Source: Salminus brasiliensis
Lineage: Eukaryota; Chordata; Actinopteri; Characiformes; Bryconidae
Assembly (NCBI RefSeq): GCF_030463535.1
Contig: NC_132879.1
Coordinates: 32,793,925-32,857,924, forward strand
Length of the DNA: 64,000 bases
Direction of reading: 5' to 3'
Part shown: one piece after another, positions 1 to 9,159 of the stretch
Numbering within the stretch: position 1 is the stretch's first letter
How the letters are laid out: each line of letters opens with the position of its first letter
Notes under the pieces: model-generated
What the model was told of the DNA's origin: nothing
The model's database searches: none
The model's input: only the letters and a program-made list of their open reading frames with translations
Made by a program: the position numbers and the translations under genes

Positions 1-60
1 CCCAATACCCCACCATGCTGATTTGAAATATAATCAACCATGGCATTGTTTTCTTTTTAT
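1..60 (+). pseudogene. U4 snRNA-like, 3' part, cut by window edge
   Basis: It opens with CCCAATACCCCACCATG and continues with GAAATATAATCAACCATGGC. These match the U4 central domain (CCCAATACCCCGCCGTG) and the segment before the Sm site. The 5' half lies outside the window; the duplicate at 25159-25290 shows it. The Sm-site region and 3' stem-loop are degraded. Confidence 0.65.
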
Positions 61-349
61 ACAGAATTAAAAGATTGTTTTAAGAATAAGCTTGAATTTT
101 GTTTCAGTATTATCTGTTGCAGTCAAGACAATTTGTTTGGCAGTAGGTTCAGCTTTGTGTTTCATCTCATCAAGTGGGTAAGAGACTATTAACTTGGTGG
201 TGAGTTGTTTTAAGACTGTTTTTATTGTTTTTTTTAATTTTTGCCCATAGTTACAAACACATTTTTTCCTCAAGGGACCCTTGCTTTGTTGTGTTAAGAT
301 TCACGTAATGTGTCCGGATTTTGTTATCATTTGTAACGCCACCTTCACA

Positions 350-370
350 ATGCAAAAATACCCATAATGC
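350..370 (+). promoter_or_regulatory. snRNA-type distal sequence element (octamer-like + SPH)
   Basis: ATGCAAAA (octamer-like, one base off ATGCAAAT) lies a few bases before ACCCATAATGC. The latter fits the core of the ZNF143/Staf SPH consensus YWCCCRNMATSCMYYRCR. The same pair recurs in most units of the U4-derived array. Confidence 0.6.
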
Positions 371-494
371 TTTTTCCTTTTGCTGTTTGCAACATCCCAT
401 GCCTTTCTTGTGCTTCATATTTTACTAATTGTGTTTTATTGCTGTTATTTTCTTAAAATTTTGTACAATTCTACAATTTGCTTTTGTTTTTTTG

Positions 495-545
495 ACTTGG
501 AAATATAATCAGCCATGGCAATTTTTTTTGTTCTGTAATGAGACT
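495..545 (+). pseudogene. U4 snRNA-like 3' segment
   Basis: GACTTGGAAATATAATCAG and then CCATGGCAATTTTTT match the U4 region just before and across the Sm site. The 5' half of this copy is deleted. Confidence 0.55.
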
Positions 546-835
546 TGAGTCTTTTGGTTTCGTCTCTCTTTTTTCTCACAGTCAAGGCAGTTTCTTGGCA
601 ATTAGTTTTTAGCTTGTGTGGGTATTATGTTTAGGTTCAGCTTTTGAGCTTTGCGTTCTGTCTCATCCAGTGGGTGAGAAAATAGTAACTTGGTGGTGAT
701 TTGGCTGGTTTTATTGATTTTTAATTTTTGGCCCATAGTAACAAACACATTTTTCTCAAGGGTCCCGTGCTTTGTTGTGTTAAGATTCCGGTAATGCTTT
801 TGGATTTTTTTGTCAATCGGAACAGCGACTTCACA

Positions 836-856
836 ATGCAAAAATACCCACAATGC
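836..856 (+). promoter_or_regulatory. snRNA-type distal sequence element, variant
   Basis: Same octamer-like plus SPH pair as at 350, with ACCCACAATGC in place of ACCCATAATGC. The next proximal element is at 1002 and the U4 5' half at 1071, so this element lies about 235 bp upstream of the RNA start. Confidence 0.55.
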
Positions 857-1001
857 TTTTCCCTTTTGCTTTCTACGACATGCCATGGCTTTTAAGTGCT
901 TCATATTTTACTAACTGTGTTTTCTTGCTGCAATTGTCTTAAAATGTATGTTGGTATAACGCAATTCGGAAAGTAATTCAGAAAGTAATTGAAATAACCT
1001 G

Positions 1002-1019
1002 GTTACCATTCTTGAAATC
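1002..1019 (+). promoter_or_regulatory. snRNA proximal sequence element (PSE)-like
   Basis: GTTACCATTCTTGAAATC resembles the vertebrate U6/U4 PSE (CTTACCGTAACTTGAAAG) with one base fewer in the middle. It begins about 68 bp upstream of the U4-like 5' end. Confidence 0.55.
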
Positions 1020-1070
1020 CTCTGTAAAGTAGGTGTACATATATAGAGTTCTAAGTAGATATAACTTCTG

Positions 1071-1135
1071 TATTTTTGGCAATATTGTAGAGTGTAAATT
1101 TAATATGAGGTGTGATCATTGCTGGTTAAAAATAC
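1071..1135 (+). pseudogene. U4 snRNA-like 5' half
   Basis: GGCAATATTGTAGAGTG and then GAGGTGTGATCATTGCTGG track the U4 5' stem-loop region. The copy breaks off after about 65 nt, whereas the K5-flank copy at 49288-49405 continues into the 3' half. Confidence 0.6.
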
Positions 1136-1435
1136 TGAAAGTTGCTGGTTGAAAATGGAGTTTGTATCTTTGGTTTCTTCAGGCTATTTGTGCTGCAATC
1201 AAGGCAGTATTATAGCAGTTTGGTTTTAGATTGTGTGGGCATTCTGTTTGGTGGGTTGTTTTAAGACTGCTTTTATTCATTTTTTTAATGTTTTTGCCTA
1301 TAGATATAATGAGATTTTTCTCAAGGGTCCTTTCCTTTGTTATGTTAAGATTCTCGTGATGTGTTTGGATGTTCTTGTCAATCACAACACCGCCTTGACA
1401 TTGCAAAAATAACCATACTTTTTCCTTTTGTTGAG

Positions 1436-2320
1436 CACGGAGAACACAAAGAGCACAAATATGACTAAGAAAGAGCACAAAGAACACACACATGAACCCA
1501 TACATGAGTACAAATATGGAAATACATTAATAAATAAGTGTAGACATATGGAAACAGATAAATGCCAAAATGTGGCGAAAGAAATAAATACACTAAAACA
1601 AACAAAAAAATAGAGAAATTAATGTGAAATTGTGAAAATACCAAAGTAAAGATGTGGAAGTATGTGACTGATTTTACTGACTGCAGTGATTCATGTCCTA
1701 AAGTAACTAGACACCCTTTCTTCTGATTAAATTCAGCTGCTTTACGGCATCTGACACAGCTGTATTATTTCCATAGAAAAACACTGACCAATAGAACAGG
1801 ACTTTCTACAGAAACTTTGTGGTGACAGACCCGGTTTCTAAATCTAGTCTCAGATCAAACAGATCTGACACTAAACTTTAGTATGAGTGAGGCCTTCATT
1901 CATCAGACCTGGCTGTATTCAGTCAGCTCAGTCTCATCACTGCAATGTGCTTCATGTGTTGCTAAGGTAACTGAAGGGGCATAGCACTGTACACAGCACT
2001 GTGTGTCCATACAGTCCTATACAGCCAATGAAGAGACTGACCTCAGTGACCCGAGTCCTCCTCCATTGTGAGGTCATGTCGATGACATCACAGAGCCTAT
2101 AAAAAGGCAGGTTCCCCCTCATTGGCTCAGTTCGGATTCAGCAGCTCGGGAGACGCTTGATTCCTGCGTTCACACTGACGCCATTTAGCTGATTTTGCCT
2201 AGAACCATCTTATCTAGAACCATAAAGAGGTTCTACATTTGCTTGGGATATACAGGGAACAGTCCTTACAACCTTCTTAACCTTCTGACTTTTATTTCCT
2301 CTTTCCATCTACAAGGGAAA
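1436..2320 (+). promoter_or_regulatory. K1 kinase gene 5' flank and promoter
   Basis: Core promoter: CRE-like TGACATCA at 2083-2090, TATAAAAAGG at 2098-2107, an initiator-like TCAGTTC at 2127-2133 (about 30 bp after the TATA box) and CCAAT at 2025-2029. The block from about 1648 is shared by the K1, K2, K3, K5 and K6 genes; in K4 only the last 385 bp remain. CRE-plus-TATA promoters are common in genes driven by CREM in round spermatids, which would fit a TSSK-like product, but tissue use is inference. A pyrimidine-rich tract ending in an AG lies just before the start codon, so a 5'-UTR intron is possible; I see no convincing donor. Confidence 0.65.
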
Positions 2321-4101
2321 ATGCAAACCAAAGAAGTCCTGAGGAGTTTGGGCTACGAGGTGGTGGATTTCATTGGTAAAGGGAGTTACGGTGAGGTTAA
2401 GCTGGCCACATCTCAAAGGCACTCCAACCATGTGGCTATCAAAATAATGCACCGCAGGCTGGCATCACATATTTTTGTCTCTAAACTTCTGCCCCGGGAA
2501 CTGGCCATTCTGAAAAGAGTAAAGCACCCTCACATTGTTCAGGTGCATGAAATCTTTGAGATGCCAAACGGACAGGTGTTTATTGTGATGGAGGCTGCCG
2601 CAATGGATCTTCAACAGAAGATCTGGGAGCTCGGCCGCATTCCCATTGGCCAAGCAAAAATGTGGTTCTCACAGCTGCTCAGTGCAGTGGCCTATCTACA
2701 TCAGCAGAACATTGTCCATCGTGATCTTAAATGTAAAAACGTTCTGCTGACTGCTAACGACCAAGTCAAATTAACCGACTTTGGTTTAGGCCGTTTTTCA
2801 AGGGGCTTTCCTGACTTAAGCAAGACCTATTATTGCACTCCCGAGTATGGTGCACCTGAGGTGCTTTTGGAACAACCCTATGATCCAAAAAAAAGTGACG
2901 TGTGGAGTCTAGGTATTATCTTTTACTCCATGGTCACCGGATCCACACCCTTCAAAGTTAACAGTTTGAAGAGTCTCCTACGTGTCCAGCGAGAACCCTT
3001 GGTGTTCCCACGTAGGATCACAGTGGAGGAGCCCTGTCGGGCCTTCATATCTTATATGCTGCAGTACGACCCCTCCACTCGGCCGTCTGTGACAGAGGTG
3101 GCACAGCACCCTTGGCTGCAGCCGAGGCAGGAACGGTAAGTAAACCACTGTGCAGGTATACATACATGAAGAACATTTTGAATGGGTCACTCAAAGTAAA
3201 GAGCTGTTTTGCAAATAGGTAACATACAGTATTAGTTCACTAACGATAAGTACACTAACACATTGCTTCTGTACTGTCTCCAGGGTTATTGGCAGGTTTG
3301 TGGTGGTGCCCGTTGAGGATCTGTGTCCAGACGTCAACCCACTTGAAACGTCAGAGGAAGAGTCTCAGTCTTCCTTCTCTTTGAACAGTAACATAGACAG
3401 TATATCCTCTTCTGCCTCTGAAAATGGGCTGGTGTTTTTCAGCACTCATCAGTCGACAGAGGAAGAGTCTCCGTCTTCTTCTTTAAGCAGAGACGTAGAC
3501 GTTCTCTCATCTCATGGTGTCAGATGCGAAACTCTGATGCCTGAGCAGAAAGACAACAGCAGTGGAGCTGGTGCAAGTCTAACTTGCCAAAGGGTAGAGG
3601 CTGTGGAGGAGCACTATGGTTGCGTTAGCTGTAGTCCTGTTTGTGCTGCTATTAAAAGGGCAGCTAATGCTTATGTCAAGGCACCAATTCTCAGAGCCTC
3701 CCGGTCACTCCGACGGAGGATGAGGAAGTTATTCAGAGTTAACTCTGTGGTCCATGACACCACCTCTATTTCCCAGCAGAGTGCTCCTCATTCTGCTTCC
3801 CCTTCAGAAGCTCCTGCTTGTCTGTGTTCTGAGCAGAGACTCAAGGATGTGACTGTAGATGTCCCTCTCCATGGGCTAGTGGTGGAGACAGCACCTGTTC
3901 TCCCACAGCCCACAGTACAGAAAGGAACCAGGAGGCTGAGGTTCCCAAAATTTAAGGTATGTTAGGCAAATGTTGAGCGATCGTCACAGCCTCAGATTTT
4001 ATACTTTAAATATTTGCTAGAAATGTTTCAGTTGATTCATATGTATCATTTTGTCTCGCCAACAGATCCTGAAGAAGACAGAGATTATTCACCCATTGTA
4101 G
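2321..4101 (+). CDS. K1: TSSK-like serine/threonine protein kinase, three exons
   Basis: Exons are 2321-3135, 3284-3956 and 4066-4101, with introns of 148 and 109 bp that both start GT and end AG. The spliced protein is 507 residues. Residues 12-268 form a protein kinase domain: glycine loop GKGSYG (19-24), Lys41 in VAIK, Glu60 in the C-helix, HRD with Asp135, Asn140, DFG with Asp153, and APE at 178-180. SKTYYCTPEYGAPEV and the C-lobe wording are closest to testis-specific serine kinases, which phosphorylate sperm proteins; that role is inferred. Exon 2 is acidic and Ser-rich (294-349) with two related segments, SEEESQSSFSL and TEEESPSSSLS. It then has a small Cys cluster (383-392) and a basic patch RSLRRRMRKLFR (412-423). 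I chose ATG 2321 because the frame upstream has no ATG. This copy has Gln185 where the others have Lys. Without splicing the frame ends at once as a 272-residue kinase. Confidence 0.82.
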
Positions 4102-4129
4102 ACATCTATTACGGCCCTGGTGATGACAT

Positions 4130-4385
4130 ACTACCGTTACACAATTTATTGGTCATTTATACGTTGTTCTGACCAGAGGAGGATGAGTCCCCCTAGTGAG
4201 TCTTGGTTCCTCCCAAGGTTTCTTCCTCCAGCTCTGAGGGAGTTTTTCCTTGCCACTGTCGCCTTTGGCTTGCTCACTTGGGGTTCATGTTGTATTTATT
4301 TATTTTTATTTGTCCTGTTTCCCGATTTCTGTAAAGCTGCGTTGCACCATCAGGTTGTAAAAAGCGTCATACACATCATTTGGAC
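4130..4385 (+). repeat. Dispersed teleost repeat module in K1 3' flank
   Basis: GGTTCCTCCCAAGGTTTC, GAGGGAGTTTTTCCTTGCC and TGTAAAGCTGCGTTG are phrases I know from many fish genomes, often in 3' UTRs. I cannot name the family. The module begins within about 30 bp of the K1 stop, so it probably forms part of the 3' UTR. No AATAAA is visible in the 600 bp after the stop. The open frame across it is not convincing as a gene. Confidence 0.5.
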
Positions 4386-4509
4386 TTGTTATGTGAGGGG
4401 TAGGAGGGACACTGTCTAAACTGTGTCCATTAAGGGCAGTATAGCTCTGCACTCAGCTGAGGATATTGTTGGGTGGCTGATAGAACACTTTCTCTAGACA
4501 TTAGGGATT

Positions 4510-5170
4510 GAGATGCCTCTGTAATGTTGCATGGACCTCGGGAACAGTGCCTCTGGACTGGCAATCCAAGGTTGTGGTCCTCATTAGGAAAGCGAACCAG
4601 AGAGTGTGTGGAAACGTTTGAATCATCACACCTCGGTTTCCCTCTAGAAAGTTTATGCCAGGGTAGTGCAAAGACGAGACTCAGAAGGAAAAATGCAGAT
4701 TCTGTCCTGACCATGAAATTTTGGACCAGCTCTTCACTCTCTTTTGGATAGTTGAGGAGACATGGGAGTTCAGCAGTCCTGTCTACATGTTTTGTGGACT
4801 TAAAGGCTTATGACCATGTTCTCTGAGACATCTTGTGAGAAGTGCTCTAGGTGCATGGGATGCAAGGGTCGGTGATGCGAGCTGTGCAGTCCTTGTACTC
4901 ACTGAGTCAGAGCTGTGTCCATATTTTCAGCACTAAGTCAAGCTTGTTAAGTGTTGCCGTTGGTCTTTGTCAGGGCTGTGCCATGTGTCTGCTCCTGTTT
5001 GTGATATTTATAGACGGGATAGCAAGGCGTAGCCAGGGGCAGGATGGTCTGGGGGGCCTCCAACGCACACTTGACTAGTTTGTAGCTAAGTGTATAGTGG
5101 TTGGTATGAGAATCAGCACCTTCAAGTCTGAGGCCACAGTGGTATCCCACTCACCTTTCACGACCCAGGA
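4510..5170 (+). mobile_element. RTE/Rex3-like LINE reverse transcriptase fragment
   Basis: Broken frames read FVDLKAYDHV, then RAVQSLYSLSQS, QGCAMCLLLFVIFIDG and RRSQG, then GMRIST.KSEA. These are RT-domain phrases of a LINE common in fish. The catalytic block is gone and there are several stops and frameshifts. No ends can be placed. It recurs after every kinase gene. Confidence 0.6.
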
Positions 5171-5199
5171 CTTGCTAGAGGGATTGTATCTTATAGTAT

Positions 5200-5380
5200 C
5201 TTATCTTAAGAATGAAATAGGGGTGCGAATCTCTCTGTGTCAGGTGATTTGATTCAATTCTGATTTTTGAGGTCACGATTCAATTCAGAAACAATCTTTG
5301 ATTCAGGAACCATTTTTCAATTCAAATGGTCTTTAAATTTGATTTAAATTAAGTGACTGATGAAGATGAAACGACATTGT
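5200..5380. repeat. AT-rich dispersed repeat, possible hAT-type end
   Basis: It starts near TAGGGGTGCGAATC, which resembles the CAGGGGTG ends of hAT elements. It then runs through GATTTGATTCAATTCTG and related short direct repeats. No transposase is present and the opposite end was not found. Confidence 0.3.
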
Positions 5381-5895
5381 TGTCATGGTGGGTCAGGCCA
5401 GACACAGGGGGATGAACACTCGCAGAGATGGGTGCAATGCAAGTCCTTTAATAACACAATAGAAAATCATACAAAGAGCAAACCAAAGCAAACAAAGCAG
5501 CAACTAACGGGAATAAACAGGAAAACAACGTAAACTCGACAAACTAGAGGGCGAACACAAAGCACACCTGAGACCGGGGGACTCTGGGAGCTGAGCTAGA
5601 TGAGCAGGGCAGGGAACAGAGGGAACCAGCCGCAGAACCAAAAACGGCTAGGCCAACCAAACCTGGCAACGCAGTGTGGAAAAGGGTCGCCTAGCTGGAG
5701 CGAGGGTCGTGGGTATAAGGTGGCAGTGAGTGAAAGCATCTCGCTAAACACATGAACATGAAACACGACACTGAACCGACACAATGAACCAAACACACAT
5801 GAACGCAACTGAACCAGAACCGAGTCACTGAATAGATACAAGAACAGAAACATAACAAAAAGTCCTTAAGTGGGCAGCGGCTCGGAATCGCCGCA
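5381..5895 (-). mobile_element. LTR-like segment, possible solo LTR
   Basis: A 515 bp segment that starts TGTCATGG and ends CGCCGCA, that is TG...CA. On the minus strand an ATTAAAG lies about 75 bp before the TGACA end, which suits an LTR polyadenylation region. No target-site duplication is visible (ATTGT against TTCTT), so the solo-LTR reading is tentative. The minus-strand open frame inside it has no recognisable content. Confidence 0.3.
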
Positions 5896-6020
5896 TTCTT
5901 GCTAGTAGAAAATGGAGCATTTTGCTTTCATATTTTGAAGTTTACTTTAGTCTGTTTATGTTCAAAACGGAAAATAAAAAATGTAGTTAATTATGTATTT
6001 CAGTGTATTGTGGTTATTCA

Positions 6021-6043
6021 TGTGTGTGTGTGTGTGTGTGTGT
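6021..6043. repeat. (TG)n microsatellite
   Basis: An uninterrupted TG run. It varies in length between the duplicated copies, for example 30 bp at 43982 and 28 bp at 54206. Confidence 0.9.
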
Positions 6044-6260
6044 ATATAGCAAGAATATGTTCTTTGTTCTTCTGTCACTGATAAAGTGGATATATACATT
6101 TTTTGCATTATAAATACAAAATTATTTTATATATATCACATATATCAACACCGTGAACCTAACCATACAGCTGTAGCCTATATGATATGGCTATGTAAAA
6201 GTGCTGTGTGGTTTTGCAGAATTCATGTGTCAATGGAATTGGGGGCCAGAAAATATGGTT

Positions 6261-6830
6261 TCAGAATCAGAATCAGAAATACTTTATTAATCCTAGTAGT
6301 GAAACTGCAGTTGCTATAGTTGCAGCGGTTTGTGTAAGAATAAACACTCTATAAAGTTTAAAACAAAAATAGAAAAAAGGTTTATAAATTATAAGATTAA
6401 ATGGTATTTAGAGTATGAATATAGTTTTATGAATAAATGGCAAAGTGACAATAACTGTGATAATAAATATGGAACAGACCGCCCAGAGCATTAGGCCAAA
6501 TGGTGTTAAATGCACTGGAGAAATCAAAAAACATGATCCTTACAGTGCTGGCTGAATTATAGCATCCTCAACTCCCAGACAGGACTGAGCTTCTCCATGG
6601 TCTTCATGATGTGTGACGTCAGTGCCACTGGCCTGTACTCCTAATGTCACTGGGTCACGGCATCTTCTGGACAGGAACAATGCAGTACGTTTTCCACATC
6701 CACGGGACATAGTGCAGTACTCCGCAAAGCTGTGTGGCACAGGCCTAGCATAAGGCTTTGGCACAGGCCCCTGGGATGGACCCCATCTGGGAGAACAGAG
6801 AACACAAACATGAGTAAGAGAGTAAGCTAA
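6261..6830 (-). mobile_element. Rex1-like LINE fragment, internally deleted
   Basis: TCAGAATCAGAAATACTTTA at the left end is the usual reversed 3' tail of a Rex1-type fish LINE. Further right the minus strand reads YRPVALTSHIMKTMEKL, an RT motif, at about 6590-6640. Beyond 6480 the internal piece differs from the related fragment after K2 (22770-23570), so the two have different deletions or came from different insertions. Confidence 0.55.
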
Positions 6831-8690
6831 TCCAGAGTCTCGTGGAGAAGCCTTAATATGCTAATTTCGAATGTGAGGCATTAACTAACTTACGTTCTCA
6901 AATGACTCACCTAAATACATTTGAACATGCAATGATAGATTCTCAACTTCACACAGAGCTTACGTTTACTTGCTATGTTCTTTTGTATTATTCACTGAGA
7001 TTGGGTAATGAATATATGGTCTCTTATTACTGAAAGGAAAGGAAACTTTTCTTTTCTCGACAAAAGAACAGACGTCTTCATTTGATCAAACAGACACGAG
7101 CTAGAAATTACACCAAAAAGAACAATGTGACGTGAAACACTTGAGGACAAACATCAGTTACATGAGTCTGTTTGCTTCACTATATGTGTGTGTGTGTGTG
7201 TGTGTTATAGGGTCACTCCAGACAAAGTGCCTCCAGAGGGAGGTGAGAGTTGTGTTGTTAGACGGGGAGTAGAGTGTCTGGGTTGATTCACAAGTACCCC
7301 AAGACGTTTTAAGGATCTTGGTCCGAGGTACTCTCCTAAAACTACATGCCATGGCTTTACTAGAATTTGACTAATTGTGTTTTCTTGCTGCTTCTTTCTT
7401 AAAATGTTCTTCTACAATAATAGTATGTTCCTTCCAAAAGGAAAACACATTCAACCCTAAATCAAAGCCTTATGCTAGGTAGCCTGTAAAACTCATTTAA
7501 AGCTGGTGAGGAATCTCAAGAATGAGTATTAGAGCTAGAAGTCCTGATTCTGAAGTAGGAAACACTCCTGAACACCTGCACAGTTTAAACTCATGCAAAT
7601 AACCAGAGCTGAATTCACTGATATTTGGACTACACTCACTTCAACCAGAAATCAGCTCTGTGAGCAACACTTGTGAGATGAACAACTCATAGCAGGTACC
7701 CCCATCTTTTTAGTCTTTTCCCCCACCCACGCTGCAGGCCTGTTAGGATGCTTGTGAACGTTGGGGCCTTGAACCAGTAAACAGCACTGGCCGCTTCGCC
7801 CCGTGTGGAGCAAAATAAAAGAAAATAAAAGGGTAGCGCTAAAATAGCTTCATCAAATGTGAGGCTTGAGTCGTTTCTGGCTCCTTCTCATCCCCTGCCC
7901 ACTCTTCCACTCTCTGTCTCTCTCTCTCTAGCCTCAGCTCCTGCTAACTGTGCTATGGGGTTGTGTATCCCACTCTCTCCAGGAGAAAGTCAAACTCTCA
8001 GTTCTAGCCACTCCGACTACAACAGGTCATCCACAGTACAGCGACAGTCCCTTACTGGTAGCTGACAGTGAACCTGCACCCCAAGCTCGTCTGGCTTCTC
8101 CAACCAAACTGAGACCCAGGCTAGCACGGCTGCTCTGCACTCTGAGCTCACTAACTATCAGACTGAAAGTTAGGATGGTTACTCAAACATACTCTGCTAA
8201 ATCTGTTAGTAAACGGCATTAAAAGATCTAACAGACACTTCTTGTAAGTAATAACAGTGTATTTTACTCCAGAATCCTCAGAGCAAAACTATTGTCCTGC
8301 TGTACTTCTGCTGTTTTTCAGCCCTCTCTCCCTGGAGCCCCGCCCCTCTCTCTCAGGAACCAATTGAATACACTGAAAGCGTGTGATCCTGCTAAACTAT
8401 CCAATTAGAAAGAAGATACAGGAAAACTGACAGATCCACATAACGTTGTAGTGCACTGAGCACATGTTCACCCTGTTCATTTCAACCAAACTCTGGAGCT
8501 TCTTTTTTCTCCTTTTTTCAATGATAAACTTCCTTTAACCATTACATGAACGTACAGACTATTAAAACATTAGTTTCCTCACCTTTGCCAACTATATTTT
8601 ACAAAAGAACCACAAAGATTTTAACACTATTGCTGAAGAAATATTGCTGATAAAAAATAATCATTTCACAAAAAATATTAGTTATTTTTA
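6831..8690. other. Interval without a recognised gene
   Basis: It contains a (TG)n run near 7183-7206 and a piece of the U4-array spacer at 7340-7440 (CATGCCATGGCTTTA, then TTGTGTTTTCTTGCTGC). A pyrimidine-rich patch lies at about 7880-7935. Two overlapping frames at 7859-8222 lack good starts and resemble nothing I know; they persist in the duplicate at 33102-33456. Otherwise I see nothing. The interval recurs at 32063-33900. Confidence 0.5.
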
Positions 8691-8868
8691 TTTACCTTTT
8701 TTCCCTTTTTTCTTTGTGCTGTTTACAACATGCCACGGCTTTTAAGTGCTTCATATTTTACTAATTGTGTTTTCTTGCTGCAATTTTCTTAAAATGTTCT
8801 TGTACAATAGTAGTATGTTGGTATAACGCAATTCGGAAAGTAATTCAGAAAGTAATTGTGATAAACTG

Positions 8869-8886
8869 GTTACGACTCTTGAAATC
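8869..8886 (+). promoter_or_regulatory. snRNA PSE-like element
   Basis: GTTACGACTCTTGAAATC. Its TTACG begins exactly 60 bp upstream of the U4-like 5' end at 8930, the normal vertebrate PSE spacing. Confidence 0.6.
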
Positions 8887-8929
8887 TTCAGTAAAGTCGA
8901 TGTACATATATAGTTCTGAGAAGGTCTGT

Positions 8930-9060
8930 ATTATTTTGCAGAGGCAGTATCATAGCTTGTGAGTTTAATCTGAGGTGTGATCATTGCTTGTTGAAAACTT
9001 TACCCACTATCCGACCAGGATGATTTGAAATATAGTCAACTATGGACATTTTTTTGTTAG
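8930..9060 (+). pseudogene. U4 snRNA-like gene, best-preserved copy
   Basis: U4 pairs with U6 snRNA in the spliceosomal U4/U6 di-snRNP. In order, this copy shows TTTTGCAGAGGCAGTATCAT (U4: TTTGCGCAGTGGCAGTATCG), GAGGTGTGATCATTGCTTG (U4: GAGGCGCGATTATTGCTAA), TTGAAAACTTTACCCA, then GAAATATAGTCAACTATGG before a T-rich Sm-like stretch. The whole 5' domain is colinear with vertebrate U4. CCCAATACCCCGCCGTG has decayed to CCCACTATCCGACCAGG, and the 3' stem-loop is not convincing. I call it a pseudogene or diverged variant. A duplicate is at 34115-34245. Confidence 0.7.
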
Positions 9061-9159
9061 TGTTAGTTAAGAATAAGCTTGAATGTTTTTTTCAGTGCTT
9101 TTTGTTGTAGTCAGTTTGGTTTTAGATTGTGTGGGTATTAAGTTTACGTTCAGCTTTTT

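Larger units (their letters stand above)
1..1435 (+). repeat. U4 snRNA gene-derived tandem repeat array, K1 upstream remnant
   Basis: This AT-rich stretch is made of degenerate units that each resemble a vertebrate U4 snRNA gene with its spacer. Recognisable parts are U4 3' pieces at 1-60 and 495-545, a U4 5' half at 1071-1135, distal elements at 350-370, 836-856 and (degraded) 1400-1418, and a proximal element at 1002-1019. Between the distal element at 370 and the U4 tail at 495 the proximal element and U4 5' half are missing. The longer array upstream of K5 has about 1.6 kb more at this point (47105-48700). Near 1435 the repeat gives way to kinase 5' flank. The same 1435 bp recur at 25224-26658. 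Confidence 0.7.
8700..9140 (+). repeat. Isolated U4 snRNA gene-derived unit
   Basis: One repeat unit separated from the main arrays: spacer from about 8725, PSE at 8869-8886, U4-like body at 8930-9060 and downstream spacer to about 9150, where an L2/CR1-like LINE begins. The distal element is not recognisable here (only TTTCACAAAAAATATTAG near 8665). Confidence 0.7.

Noticed and set aside
2195-2320. Longer N-terminus for K1 and K3 (and similar for K2, K4) starting upstream of the chosen ATG
   Set aside because: The in-frame upstream start is TTG, the segment is absent from K5 and K6, and it spans the promoter-proximal leader. ATG 2321 with GAAA before it is common to all six.
2465-2653. Minus-strand frames inside the kinase exon, repeated in each gene
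   Set aside because: Antisense shadows of a strongly coding exon with no features of their own.
3300-3965. Exon 2 as a separate gene of 221 residues
   Set aside because: It opens with GTG directly after a strong acceptor and joins the kinase exon in frame; its last two codons read into a GT donor.
4120-4419. 99-residue + strand frame after K1 with a hydrophobic segment
   Set aside because: It lies in a dispersed teleost repeat and its frame differs between copies (89 residues after K2).
5596-5853. Minus-strand frame in the LTR-like segment
   Set aside because: No recognisable domain and altered length in other copies.
7859-8222. Two overlapping + strand frames with splice-like flanks
   Set aside because: No good ATG context, no known similarity, and both sit between repeat fragments. 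Left as unassigned DNA.
8930-9060. A functional U4 snRNA gene, or a pol III gene using TACATATATAG as a TATA box
   Set aside because: The body is U4-like, not U6-like. The distal element is missing, and the central block, Sm site and 3' stem are mutated.
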